From CAYJAY01 sp964370715 (lineage in GTDB: Bacteria; Bacillota; Clostridia; Oscillospirales; Ruminococcaceae): a stretch of 64,000 nucleotides of DNA. A program made the position numbers and the translations under genes. Where the stretch lies: assembly GCA_964370715.1 (NCBI GenBank), contig CAYJKJ010000001.1, positions 186,001 to 250,000 of the forward strand, written 5' to 3'. The notes beneath the pieces were generated by a model. That model did not search any database and was not told the DNA's origin. It worked only from the letters and a program-made list of their open reading frames with translations. Shown here piece by piece: positions 16,222-24,060 of the stretch (position 1 is its first letter; each line of letters opens with the position of its first letter).

Positions 16222-16942
16222 TTGCTACACCTCTAAATCGTTGTATATATTTTGGTAGAATAAAGTTATTATATGCTGTGCCATATTTTGAAAATGATGT
16301 TTTATATAAACCGTTTTGACCTAAAAAATCGATAAACCAAAACGGCAAGCCCCAAACTGTTTTGACTTCAAGAACAACACAATCATCGAGCAGAATGTTA
16401 ACATCGTGTTCGCTTTCATACGGAGATATATCGATATCTCGCATCTTTATATCAAAATCAAATGTTATTCTGAAATCCTCATCGCTTAGCGAATAATATG
16501 CTTCTCGCTCATACGAAAGATAGATGCTAGGCGACAGGTGTTTGTGGGTATTGATAAAATAATCAACCTCTTTTTTAATCTGGGAATTATCGTCTAGTTC
16601 GCTTTCGTTGCAAAGATATGACATAGCTTTAGATTGTGTCGAGGGAATTCTTCTTTTATAAACAACCCCGTTATATTTCTTTTTAAGCTCGATAAAGCTC
16701 ATCGAATCTTCGTTTGGTTGCCCATAAACTCTAAGCCTTAATTTTTCTTTATACTTAGGCCTTTCGATGCTATGTCGAATTATACTAAAATCATCCGTAT
16801 CGAAATATACATTCGATATTTTATGTCTTCCATAGCTATCTAGAACCATATGATTTTTCATACAATCGCAAAGCAGGCTGTATTGTTGTTTTGTCAGCCT
16901 GTATTTAAGTTCATGTCGTTTAAATATTGTTTGAATAGCCAT
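16214..16942 (-). CDS. VTC-domain protein
   Basis: 242 residues made up of a single VTC domain, the triphosphate-tunnel fold that makes polyphosphate from ATP in yeast Vtc4. The basic tunnel residues appear as YKEKLRLRVYG (residues 66-76) and ELKKKYNGVVYKRR (residues 87-100), with RHELKYRLT at the start and a C-terminal LEVKTVWGLPFW block. Bacterial VTC proteins are suspected of making polyphosphate or another phosphate polymer, but this is unproven. First gene of a five-gene operon. A TATAAT lies about 35 bases upstream on the minus strand, without a clear -35. Confidence 0.9.
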   Translation of the reverse strand: MAIQTIFKRHELKYRLTKQQYSLLCDCMKNHMVLDSYGRHKISNVYFDTDDFSIIRHSIERPKYKEKLRLRVYGQPNEDSMSFIELKKKYNGVVYKRRIPSTQSKAMSYLCNESELDDNSQIKKEVDYFINTHKHLSPSIYLSYEREAYYSLSDEDFRITFDFDIKMRDIDISPYESEHDVNILLDDCVVLEVKTVWGLPFWFIDFLGQNGLYKTSFSKYGTAYNNFILPKYIQRFRGVANA

Positions 16943-17019
16943 AGTAACCTCGCTGATTTTTCATATTATACCTATATTGTATCACCGCTACTTTAATCTC
17001 ACATTAAATCGGTTGAAAA

Positions 17020-18222
17020 TTAAAAAACAACGGTAATTGTTATCTCGTCGCTTTTTTTGCTTTCGGCTGTTATCTTTGCCCCGTTGTTATCACAGATTGA
17101 TTTTGCAATCGACAAACCGATTCCAAAGCCGGAAGTTTCGTCGTTTCTCGCTTCATCCTGCCTGTAAAATCGATCAAACCAGTTGTCATGTTTCCCAATC
17201 GAAACGTTTTCACTTTTGTTGTTTATCGAAAATGTTTTTTTATTACCTTTTTGCAAAAGTTCAATCGAAACAACACTGTTGTTTGGGGAATATTTAATCG
17301 CATTTTCAATAAGGATAGAGAACAGTTTTCTCGTTGTTTGTTCGTTTGCGGTTGTCGAAATGTTTTTAGCTATGTTCTTTTTCAAATCAAGATTTCGTTG
17401 CTTTAACGCTGAAGAAAATTCGCCTATCGTTTCGGTCAACGCTTCGTCTAACGAAAAATCGGTTTTAAACCCATCATCCTTTACCTCTTCCAGTTTTGAA
17501 AGCGAAATCAAATTTTCTACAAGCAAGTTTAGTTTATCAATCTGCAGCTTAATGCCGTCTATCCATTCATCATCACCGTTTGTATATTCAATTACATCGC
17601 AGTTTGCTCTTATGATTGAAAGCGGGGTTTTAAATTCATGATTAACATCGGTTATAAATCGCTTTTGTTTTTCATAGCCCAACGCTATAGGGGTTACCGC
17701 CCACTTAGAAAACAAAAATGATAGAATTATCATAAAAACAACAGCACCTATCATAATTAAAAACGAATAAAAAAGATATTGATTAAACGCTAGCATTTCC
17801 GATTCTATATCAAGAAAGATATAGGTATACCCATTTGAATTTTCTGTTTTAATAAATCTAAAATTATCTATCGTTCCGAAAGTCAGTTGATTGTTGTTGA
17901 TATAGTTTGTATAATCTATCGCCTCCTCGGTTGAAACGCTGCTTATATTTCTCGTATCAACATATCCTACATCACCGCCGATGTCGGAACGAACGACAAA
18001 AAACCTTGTTGTGAAAGCAAGTTCTTTCGGGAACCTGTCTGGTGGGCGGGTTGTTTCAACCAGCTTTAAATCCCCTTCAATTAACATATCAAGCAGTTGA
18101 TCAGATTTATTCATTATAGAGATGTAGTTAACAACGTTAATCGATGCCACGATAATAAGCAACACAATAACCGATATTATCGCAGTTAAGATTACGAATT
18201 TTTTTTGAAGCTTTTTAACCAT
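17020..18222 (-). CDS. Sensor histidine kinase (OmpR-partner type)
   Basis: Membrane kinase of 400 residues. Two transmembrane helices (about 10-30 and 150-170) enclose an extracellular sensor of about 115 residues. The H-box is DVNHEFKTPLS, the N-box ENAIKYSPNN, the F/G boxes GFGIGLSIAKSI. I prefer the ATG at 18222 because the TTG at 18234 has no well-placed ribosome site. It follows its response regulator by 48 bp. It is upstream of the VTC operon on the same strand, with 77 bp between, so it may control that operon; the stimulus is unknown. Confidence 0.93.
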   Translation of the reverse strand: MVKKLQKKFVILTAIISVIVLLIIVASINVVNYISIMNKSDQLLDMLIEGDLKLVETTRPPDRFPKELAFTTRFFVVRSDIGGDVGYVDTRNISSVSTEEAIDYTNYINNNQLTFGTIDNFRFIKTENSNGYTYIFLDIESEMLAFNQYLFYSFLIMIGAVVFMIILSFLFSKWAVTPIALGYEKQKRFITDVNHEFKTPLSIIRANCDVIEYTNGDDEWIDGIKLQIDKLNLLVENLISLSKLEEVKDDGFKTDFSLDEALTETIGEFSSALKQRNLDLKKNIAKNISTTANEQTTRKLFSILIENAIKYSPNNSVVSIELLQKGNKKTFSINNKSENVSIGKHDNWFDRFYRQDEARNDETSGFGIGLSIAKSICDNNGAKITAESKKSDEITITVVF

Positions 18223-18270
18223 TTTTATACCCAATTCCCTTTTTTCAAAGCTTTACCTATTAATTAATAC

Positions 18271-18942
18271 TTAAACTTTCTCAAGATAATACCCCGTGTT
18301 TCGAACCGCCGATATCTTAACATCTGCATTTAACAAAGTTAGTTTTTTTCTAAGATACGCTATATAAACCCAAACAATGTTTATCTCAACGTCGCTGTCA
18401 TAACCCCAAATTTTATCCAAAAACCGCTCGGTGGAAATCATCACACCCTCGTTTATCATCAGCATCTCCATCATCTGGAACTCCTTGCCGGCGAGTTTGA
18501 AAAAAGCTTTATCGGTTGCAAGTTCAAACGTCTTTCGGTTTAAGCTCACATTTCCATATGTAAGTTTCGATGTTGTGCTGTCGGTAGGCGTCCTTGTTAT
18601 CGCCCGTATCCTAGCTAGCAGTTCCTTGGTGTCAAAAGGCTTGGTTAGATAATCGTTCGCCCCAAAATCCAGCCCCGTTACCTTGTCGTCGATGGTAGAT
18701 TTTGCGGTCAACATGATAATAGGGACGGTGTTTCCTTTTTCTCTCACCTGTTTAAGAACGGAAATCCCATCCTTTTTCGGCATCATTATATCCAAAACCA
18801 CAGCATCATATTCTAAAGATTCGATATATAAAACAGCCTCTTCGCCGTCATATACCGCATCAACAGAGTAGTTATTAAGTTCAAATATCTTTACTAACGC
18901 TTTGGAAATTTTTTTATCATCTTCGCATAATAGAATTTTCAT
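18271..18942 (-). CDS. OmpR-family response regulator
   Basis: 223 residues. Receiver domain at 1-115 with the acidic pair near residue 8-9, phospho-acceptor aspartate in VLDIMMPKKDG near residue 51 and lysine in LTAKS near residue 101. A winged-helix DNA-binding domain follows, ending in VWVYIAYLRKKL. Partner of the kinase at 17020-18222. Regulators of this class bind direct repeats about 11 bp apart; no such repeat was found in front of the VTC operon, but four phased TTACA repeats occur at 58998-59034 elsewhere in the window. Confidence 0.94.
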   Translation of the reverse strand: MKILLCEDDKKISKALVKIFELNNYSVDAVYDGEEAVLYIESLEYDAVVLDIMMPKKDGISVLKQVREKGNTVPIIMLTAKSTIDDKVTGLDFGANDYLTKPFDTKELLARIRAITRTPTDSTTSKLTYGNVSLNRKTFELATDKAFFKLAGKEFQMMEMLMINEGVMISTERFLDKIWGYDSDVEINIVWVYIAYLRKKLTLLNADVKISAVRNTGYYLEKV

Positions 18943-19112
18943 TCATTTCTCCTGTATCATTTAGTCGAAAAAAATATCTTTTTAATGTTATTATACTATA
19001 TTATATAACAATTACATTAATTTAAGCTTAAAGGAAATTTCTAAAGCTACCGAACAAGCTATTGCGAGTTTCTTTTGGACATATTTTTTCATTTTCTCTC
19101 AACCCCTATTAT

Positions 19113-19153
19113 ACAAAAACAACGGTGCGGCAAAATCTGCCGTACCGTTGTTG
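19113..19153 (-). terminator. Terminator of the sugar ABC transporter operon
   Basis: 15-bp stem (AACAACGGTGCGGCA with TGCCGTACCGTTGTT, one mismatch) followed on the minus strand by TTTTTG. It lies just behind the stop codon of the permease gene. Confidence 0.85.
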
Positions 19154-19180
19154 TAAATATTAATAATTGTATAGTTGTTA

Positions 19181-20257
19181 TTAGCGTTTCTTGATATATT
19201 TTCTTCTGTCTAGTGCAACCGCCGCAACGATAACAGCACCCTTGATGATGTTTTGGATTTCGATACCAAGACCTAGGAACAACATTCCGTAGGCTAGGAT
19301 TTGGAACATCAAAACGCCGACGATAGCCGATTTAACATTACCTACGCCGCCCGAGAAACTAATTCCTCCGATAACGCAAGCTGCGATAGCATCGAGTTCG
19401 TAGCCAACGCCGGTTGCGTTGTTCGCCGAACCAATTCGAGCTGCTTCCAAAAATCCACCAATACCATAAAGTATACCCGCTAAAACGTTTACTTGAATAA
19501 ATACTTTAATAACGTTAATTCCGCTAACCTTTGCGGCTTCGGGATTTCCACCAACAGCAAACATATTTTTTCCGAAAACTGTTTTGTTCCAGATGAAGTA
19601 TACAATTAATGCGATGATTGTTGCAAAGATTACCAAATGCGGGATAAAGAAATCTTCAAACGGTGTTCCTTGAAGAATTCCCATTTCTTTGAAGTTTATG
19701 ATGTTTCCGTTTACAAACGCTTTATAATCTTGATCATGACTACCGATAGGTTGCCCACCACCAAAGTTATAGTAGAGGGTGTTAACGCCATAAACAACCA
19801 AGCTTGTTCCAAGTGTAACAACGAATGGGTGAACATCAAACTTTGCTGTTATAAATCCGTTTGTTGCTGTGAAGATGCTACAAACAATGATACAAAGCAA
19901 AACTGTTACAAGCAATCTAACCGGAGCCGGCATATTGTTTAAAAACAAATCCGGATAAAATTTATTGGTAGCATCCAAAGCCTGAAGCAACGAAGCTGCA
20001 ATAACGGTTGAAAAACCAACGATTCTACCAAGCGAAAGGTCGGTACCTTGAAGCACGATAATTCCGCCAACGCCCAACGCCAATATCAATTTAACGCTTG
20101 ATTGAGATAAAATATTAATGAAAACCGACATCGACAAGAACCCTGGTTCCATCGCTATAACAGTTAATATTAATACGCCCATTACTAGGTAGATGCCATA
20201 TTTGACGAGAAACTCAACAACATTATCTTTGTTGAATTTTTGTGTTTTTGAATTCAT
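19181..20257 (-). CDS. mglC: MglC-type sugar ABC transporter permease
   Basis: 358 residues, with about ten hydrophobic helices, of the BPD_transp_2 family that serves galactose, ribose and related sugars. The conserved loop NGFITAKFDVHPFVVTLGTSLVVYG (written in pieces: NGFITAKFDVHPF then VVTLG) and the AAKVSGINV coupling helix near residue 240 fit MglC. It lies 13 bp behind the ATPase gene and forms the membrane pore of the transporter with mglA and mglB. Confidence 0.92.
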   Translation of the reverse strand: MNSKTQKFNKDNVVEFLVKYGIYLVMGVLILTVIAMEPGFLSMSVFINILSQSSVKLILALGVGGIIVLQGTDLSLGRIVGFSTVIAASLLQALDATNKFYPDLFLNNMPAPVRLLVTVLLCIIVCSIFTATNGFITAKFDVHPFVVTLGTSLVVYGVNTLYYNFGGGQPIGSHDQDYKAFVNGNIINFKEMGILQGTPFEDFFIPHLVIFATIIALIVYFIWNKTVFGKNMFAVGGNPEAAKVSGINVIKVFIQVNVLAGILYGIGGFLEAARIGSANNATGVGYELDAIAACVIGGISFSGGVGNVKSAIVGVLMFQILAYGMLFLGLGIEIQNIIKGAVIVAAVALDRRKYIKKR

Positions 20258-20270
20258 TCCCCTATTTCTC

Positions 20271-21767
20271 CTATAAATATTTAGCGGCTAAGTTGAAGAT
20301 TTCTTCTTGTGTTGTCTCTTTTGAGTCAACAATGCCGGCAATTCGGCCGGAACTCATAACCGCTATTCTATTTGTACACCCTATTAATTCGGGCATCTCT
20401 GAACTAACCATTATTATCGATTTTCCTTGGTTTGCAAGTCTAATCATCAATTGATATATTTCGTATTTCGCACCAACGTCGATTCCCCTTGTCGGTTCAT
20501 CAAGCAACAACACATCGGGATCGGTCAACAACCATTTTCCGATGATAACTTTTTGTTGGTTTCCGCCGCTTAGTTCTGAAATTAATGAAGTTTGGCCATT
20601 TGTTTTAATCTTCATGTTTTTAATCTGTTCATCAGTATCGGTAACCATTTTAGAATTATTAAGCTTAATGCCCTTTAAATAGTTGCGGAAATTTGCGCTA
20701 CAGGTGTTAAATTTAATATCAGCAACGGGGAAAATTCCTGTCGCTCTTCGTTCCTCTGTTAGCAATGAAAATTTGTTGTTTCTTGCTTTAAGTGGAGTTG
20801 AGTTATCCAAAAGCTCTCCGTTAAGATAGAGTTTTCCGGATTCTAGCGTTCTTATTCCAAATAAAGATTCGAGAAGTTCCGATCTTCCGGCACCCACCAA
20901 TCCATATAATCCTAGAATCTCTCCTTTTTTGACTTCCAAATTAATATCTTTAATACGTGGCTCATAAGTGGTAGACAAGTTTTCTATTTTCAAATATGTG
21001 TCTCCCGGAACATTAGTTACTTCCGGAAAACGATTTTCAAGATTTCTACCAACCATCATCGCTACTATTTTATCTAGATCTAGGTCTTCTATTTTTTCAG
21101 TTCCGACATATTCACCATCCCTGAGAACTGTTACATCATCGCTAATTTCGAAAATTTCATCCATCTTATGCGAGATGTATATAATGCCGCAACCTTTTGC
21201 TTTTAAGTTTCTAATTATTTTGTATAATGTTTCAACTTCTTTTTCCGTCAATGAGCTGGTAGGTTCATCTAAAACAATGATTTTTGCATCATAGCTAATA
21301 GCTTTTGCAATCTCTATCATCTGCCTTTTGCTGACGCTTAAATCGCTGAGTTTAGCGTTTGGATCTACCGAAACACCTATCTCTTCAAACAGTTTTTTGG
21401 TTTCATCATATTTTTTCTTTTCATTAACCACAATTCCATTTTTGGGATAACGGCCAAGCCAAATATTATCGCTCACCGTCATCTGTAGTATCTGATTTAA
21501 CTCTTGATGAACCATAGAAACGCCGTTTTCAAGAGCGTGTTTTGGATCGTCAAAGTTGAATTGTTTCCCGTCTAAGAAAAATTCGCCTTTTTCTTGAAAA
21601 TATATGCCAAACATACATTTCATTAAAGTAGATTTACCCGCTCCGTTTTCACCCATCAGAGAATGAACAGTACCCGGCCTAACATTTAAGTTAACGCCTT
21701 TGAGGACCGACACACCACTAAATGATTTATGTACATTTTTTATTTCTAATAAATACTCTCTAGCCAC
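20271..21767 (-). CDS. mglA: MglA-type sugar ABC transporter ATP-binding protein
   Basis: 498 residues with two ATPase domains. First Walker A GENGAGKST near residue 40 and signature LSVSKRQMIEIAK; second degenerate site GLVGAGRSE near residue 290 with LSGGNQQKV and LLLDEPTRGID. Double ATPases of this pattern drive MglA/RbsA/AraG-type monosaccharide import. I chose the GTG at 21767, about nine bases behind GAGG, over the GTG at 21773. A hairpin at 21783-21824 separates it from mglB. Confidence 0.93.
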   Translation of the reverse strand: MAREYLLEIKNVHKSFSGVSVLKGVNLNVRPGTVHSLMGENGAGKSTLMKCMFGIYFQEKGEFFLDGKQFNFDDPKHALENGVSMVHQELNQILQMTVSDNIWLGRYPKNGIVVNEKKKYDETKKLFEEIGVSVDPNAKLSDLSVSKRQMIEIAKAISYDAKIIVLDEPTSSLTEKEVETLYKIIRNLKAKGCGIIYISHKMDEIFEISDDVTVLRDGEYVGTEKIEDLDLDKIVAMMVGRNLENRFPEVTNVPGDTYLKIENLSTTYEPRIKDINLEVKKGEILGLYGLVGAGRSELLESLFGIRTLESGKLYLNGELLDNSTPLKARNNKFSLLTEERRATGIFPVADIKFNTCSANFRNYLKGIKLNNSKMVTDTDEQIKNMKIKTNGQTSLISELSGGNQQKVIIGKWLLTDPDVLLLDEPTRGIDVGAKYEIYQLMIRLANQGKSIIMVSSEMPELIGCTNRIAVMSSGRIAGIVDSKETTQEEIFNLAAKYL

Positions 21768-21782
21768 TAACACTCACCTCAT

Positions 21783-21824
21783 AAAAAAAGTATTGAGGTA
21801 TACTTTTATGATATACCTCAATAC
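21783..21824 (-). terminator. Partial terminator between mglB and mglA
   Basis: A perfect 13-bp stem (GTATTGAGGTATA with TATACCTCAATAC, 21790-21824) with seven T after it on the minus strand. In binding-protein operons such a hairpin makes the binding protein transcript more abundant than that of the ATPase and permease. Confidence 0.8.
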
Positions 21825-21841
21825 CTTTGATTTGATTTTAA

Positions 21842-22906
21842 TTATTTAAAATCTGCAACGTTTGCAATTGTAACACCAACATATGGTACACGAACTGCTT
21901 TCGTTTCTTCGTTTTCAATAACCCAATCAGTACCTTGAACTACATCATTTCCTTGAGCTGCGTTAACAGCTAATTCAATAGTTGCTACAGCTTGATTTAC
22001 GCCGTCATTCAAAACTGTTCCTTGCATTGTTCCAGCTTCGATCATTGTCAATGCTTCAGCAAGTGCGTCAACACCATAGAGAGGTATCGAAACGCCAGCT
22101 TTTTCCATTGCTGCCGATGCGCCGAAAGCCATGCCGTCGTTGTTAGCGATTACGAGTTCGATTTCATCGCCGAATTGTGTAATCCAACCGCTCATGTTTG
22201 CTTCGCCGTCTGCTGTCGACCATGTAGCCGAAGGTTGCATTGCAAGTTCTTCAACTTCGATGCCAGCTTCTACGATTGTTTTAACAGACCATTCTGTTCT
22301 AGCTTCTGCGTCAGGATGTCCTGCTTCACCTTTAAGCATAACGTATTGGATAACTCCGTCGCCGTTTTTATCCCAATCCGGATTAGCTTGGATGTCAGCT
22401 GCCATCATTTCGCCTTGGATGATTCCGCTTTCAGCAGAGTTTGTTCCAACATACCATACTTTGTCGTATGATGTCATCGAACCGTCAGTAGCTTCTTTGT
22501 TGAAAAGAACGAGAGGGATATCAGCTGCTTGAGCTTTGCCGATAACTTCTCCAGCTGCTGCTGGGTCAACTAGGTTGATAGCCAAAACATCAACACCTTG
22601 TGTGATGTATGTATCGATTTGGTTGTTCAATGTTGCTTGGTCGCCTTGCGAGTCAGCGATTGTCAATTCAGCGCCAGCTTCTGCTGCTGCTGCTTCAAGA
22701 GCGGGTTTAACAACGCCGTTCATGAAGTTGTCAGCGCCCGAATAGATGTTTGCGCCGATAACGATTGCTTCGCCAGTAGCTTCAGTTGTTTCTTCTGTTG
22801 TTGCTTCCGGTGTTGTTGTTGCGGGTTCTTCTGCTGGTGTGCAAGCTGCAAACATAACTGTTGCCATTGCTACACACAAGAGAACTGCTAAAATTCTTTT
22901 TGTCAT
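21842..22906 (-). CDS. mglB: MglB-type sugar-binding lipoprotein
   Basis: 354 residues. Signal peptide MTKRILAVLLCVAMATVMFA with a lipobox ending at the cysteine of AACTPAEEP; a Thr/Glu-rich linker leads to the periplasmic-binding-protein type 1 fold (IVIGANIYSGADNFM, DVLAINLVDPAAAG, YGVDALAEAL). Residues such as the ANNDG loop near 250 fit galactose/glucose-binding MglB. The ATG at 22906 follows GGAGGAAG; the in-frame upstream ATG would add 16 residues that spoil the signal peptide. It captures the sugar outside the cell for mglA/mglC. Confidence 0.93.
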   Translation of the reverse strand: MTKRILAVLLCVAMATVMFAACTPAEEPATTTPEATTEETTEATGEAIVIGANIYSGADNFMNGVVKPALEAAAAEAGAELTIADSQGDQATLNNQIDTYITQGVDVLAINLVDPAAAGEVIGKAQAADIPLVLFNKEATDGSMTSYDKVWYVGTNSAESGIIQGEMMAADIQANPDWDKNGDGVIQYVMLKGEAGHPDAEARTEWSVKTIVEAGIEVEELAMQPSATWSTADGEANMSGWITQFGDEIELVIANNDGMAFGASAAMEKAGVSIPLYGVDALAEALTMIEAGTMQGTVLNDGVNQAVATIELAVNAAQGNDVVQGTDWVIENEETKAVRVPYVGVTIANVADFK

Positions 22907-22934
22907 AAAAAACTTCCTCCAAAGTTTATTAATT

Positions 22935-22954
22935 TTGTGTAAGTGTTTACACAA
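22935..22954. promoter_or_regulatory. cre-like palindromic operator in the mglB leader
   Basis: Perfect inverted repeat TTGTGTAA - 4 bases - TTACACAA. The core matches the CcpA/LacI-type cre consensus at 12 of 14 positions by my count. It lies directly after the -10 element, where a bound repressor would block transcription, so glucose repression of the transporter is likely. Confidence 0.65.
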
Positions 22955-22959
22955 CTAGT

Positions 22960-22987
22960 ATTATATCACTTAACCAAAACAAATCAA
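22960..22987 (-). promoter_or_regulatory. Promoter of the mgl operon
   Basis: Minus strand: TTGATT (22982-22987), 16-bp spacer, TATAAT (22960-22965), just upstream of the cre-like palindrome. Confidence 0.6.
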
Positions 22988-23061
22988 TGTGATATTCTAT
23001 TCAATTTTGTTAAAAATTTTACGATTTCTTTTCCTGTTGTTCTTATATTCTTAACATTTTG

Positions 23062-24060
23062 TTAATCGAACGGAAATAAAACTCGTTGATACTCCTCTTC
23101 AAACATCGATTGTTTATCTACAACGGTTGTTTTTGTGTCGATGTCAGTTTGTTCTATCGGGATGTTGTTTATAAGGTTATAGGCATACTCTACCCCGAGG
23201 TATCCCATAGCAAAAGGGTTTTGCACAACAAGGGCATCAACGTCCCCCGTTTCCAACATCCCAACCGAAATCGAGTTGTTATCAAAAGCCACCACCGTTG
23301 TTTTGTCTCCCAGTTGCAACCGCTCGATGGCATAACCAACTCCAAGGCTAGTCCATTCATTAAATGTAACTATAACATTTAAATCTGGATGATCTCGAAA
23401 CAGCTCGATAGTTGCTTCCTCTGCTTGCTCTGTTGTCGATAAAACATTTATCCCAACCATATATTCAACTCTTTCATCCTGCTCTACACAATCTATAAAG
23501 CCCGCTTCCCGCTCCTGTCCGTTGGCGGTGTTTTCATCAAAGTTGACGATTCCTATCTTGAGTATATCTTGGTTTGTTCTAAGAACCGCTTCCCCCGCCA
23601 TATATCCTGCTGTATAATTATCGGTTCCTATGTGGTATTTCACACCCTCGCTGTTAACATCGCTGTCGATGCTTATTACATGAACCCCTTTTGCGATAAC
23701 TTCATCAACTGTTTTTGCGTTTGCGTTATAGTCTACCGCCGAAAGCACGATAGCTTTCGCCCCTCTTTCGACCGCTTGTTCTATTAGTTTATTTTGTGTT
23801 TCGAAATCCTCCTCATGGTTGGGTCCGCCAAAAGATACATTTAAATTATATTCAACCCCGGCGGCGTTTGCTCCGGCTTCCACCTCTTTGAAAAAATCCG
23901 ACGTAGTAGATTTTGTTATTACCGCCACATAGGATTTAACGCTGTTTGCATCATCAACTTGTATTGCGCTAAAGTTTAGCACAATAACGACACCTCCAAC
24001 ACAATAAACCAATATGAGGACTACAACGCTTAATAAAACGGTCCATCTACTTTTCGTCAT
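23062..24060 (-). CDS. Membrane-anchored sugar-binding sensor protein
   Basis: 332 residues. An uncleaved N-terminal helix (about residues 9-30) is followed by a periplasmic-binding-protein type 1 domain like that of ribose/galactose-binding proteins (KAIVLSAVDYN, VISIDSDVNS, IVTFNEWTSLGVG, TVVAFDNNS). There is no cysteine lipobox. The gene overlaps the upstream histidine kinase gene by 14 bases and belongs to the sensor unit, not the transporter; such proteins bind the sugar and signal to a YesM-type kinase. The terminal gap 22988-23061 holds only the mglB promoter region. Confidence 0.87.
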   Translation of the reverse strand: MTKSRWTVLLSVVVLILVYCVGGVVIVLNFSAIQVDDANSVKSYVAVITKSTTSDFFKEVEAGANAAGVEYNLNVSFGGPNHEEDFETQNKLIEQAVERGAKAIVLSAVDYNANAKTVDEVIAKGVHVISIDSDVNSEGVKYHIGTDNYTAGYMAGEAVLRTNQDILKIGIVNFDENTANGQEREAGFIDCVEQDERVEYMVGINVLSTTEQAEEATIELFRDHPDLNVIVTFNEWTSLGVGYAIERLQLGDKTTVVAFDNNSISVGMLETGDVDALVVQNPFAMGYLGVEYAYNLINNIPIEQTDIDTKTTVVDKQSMFEEEYQRVLFPFD

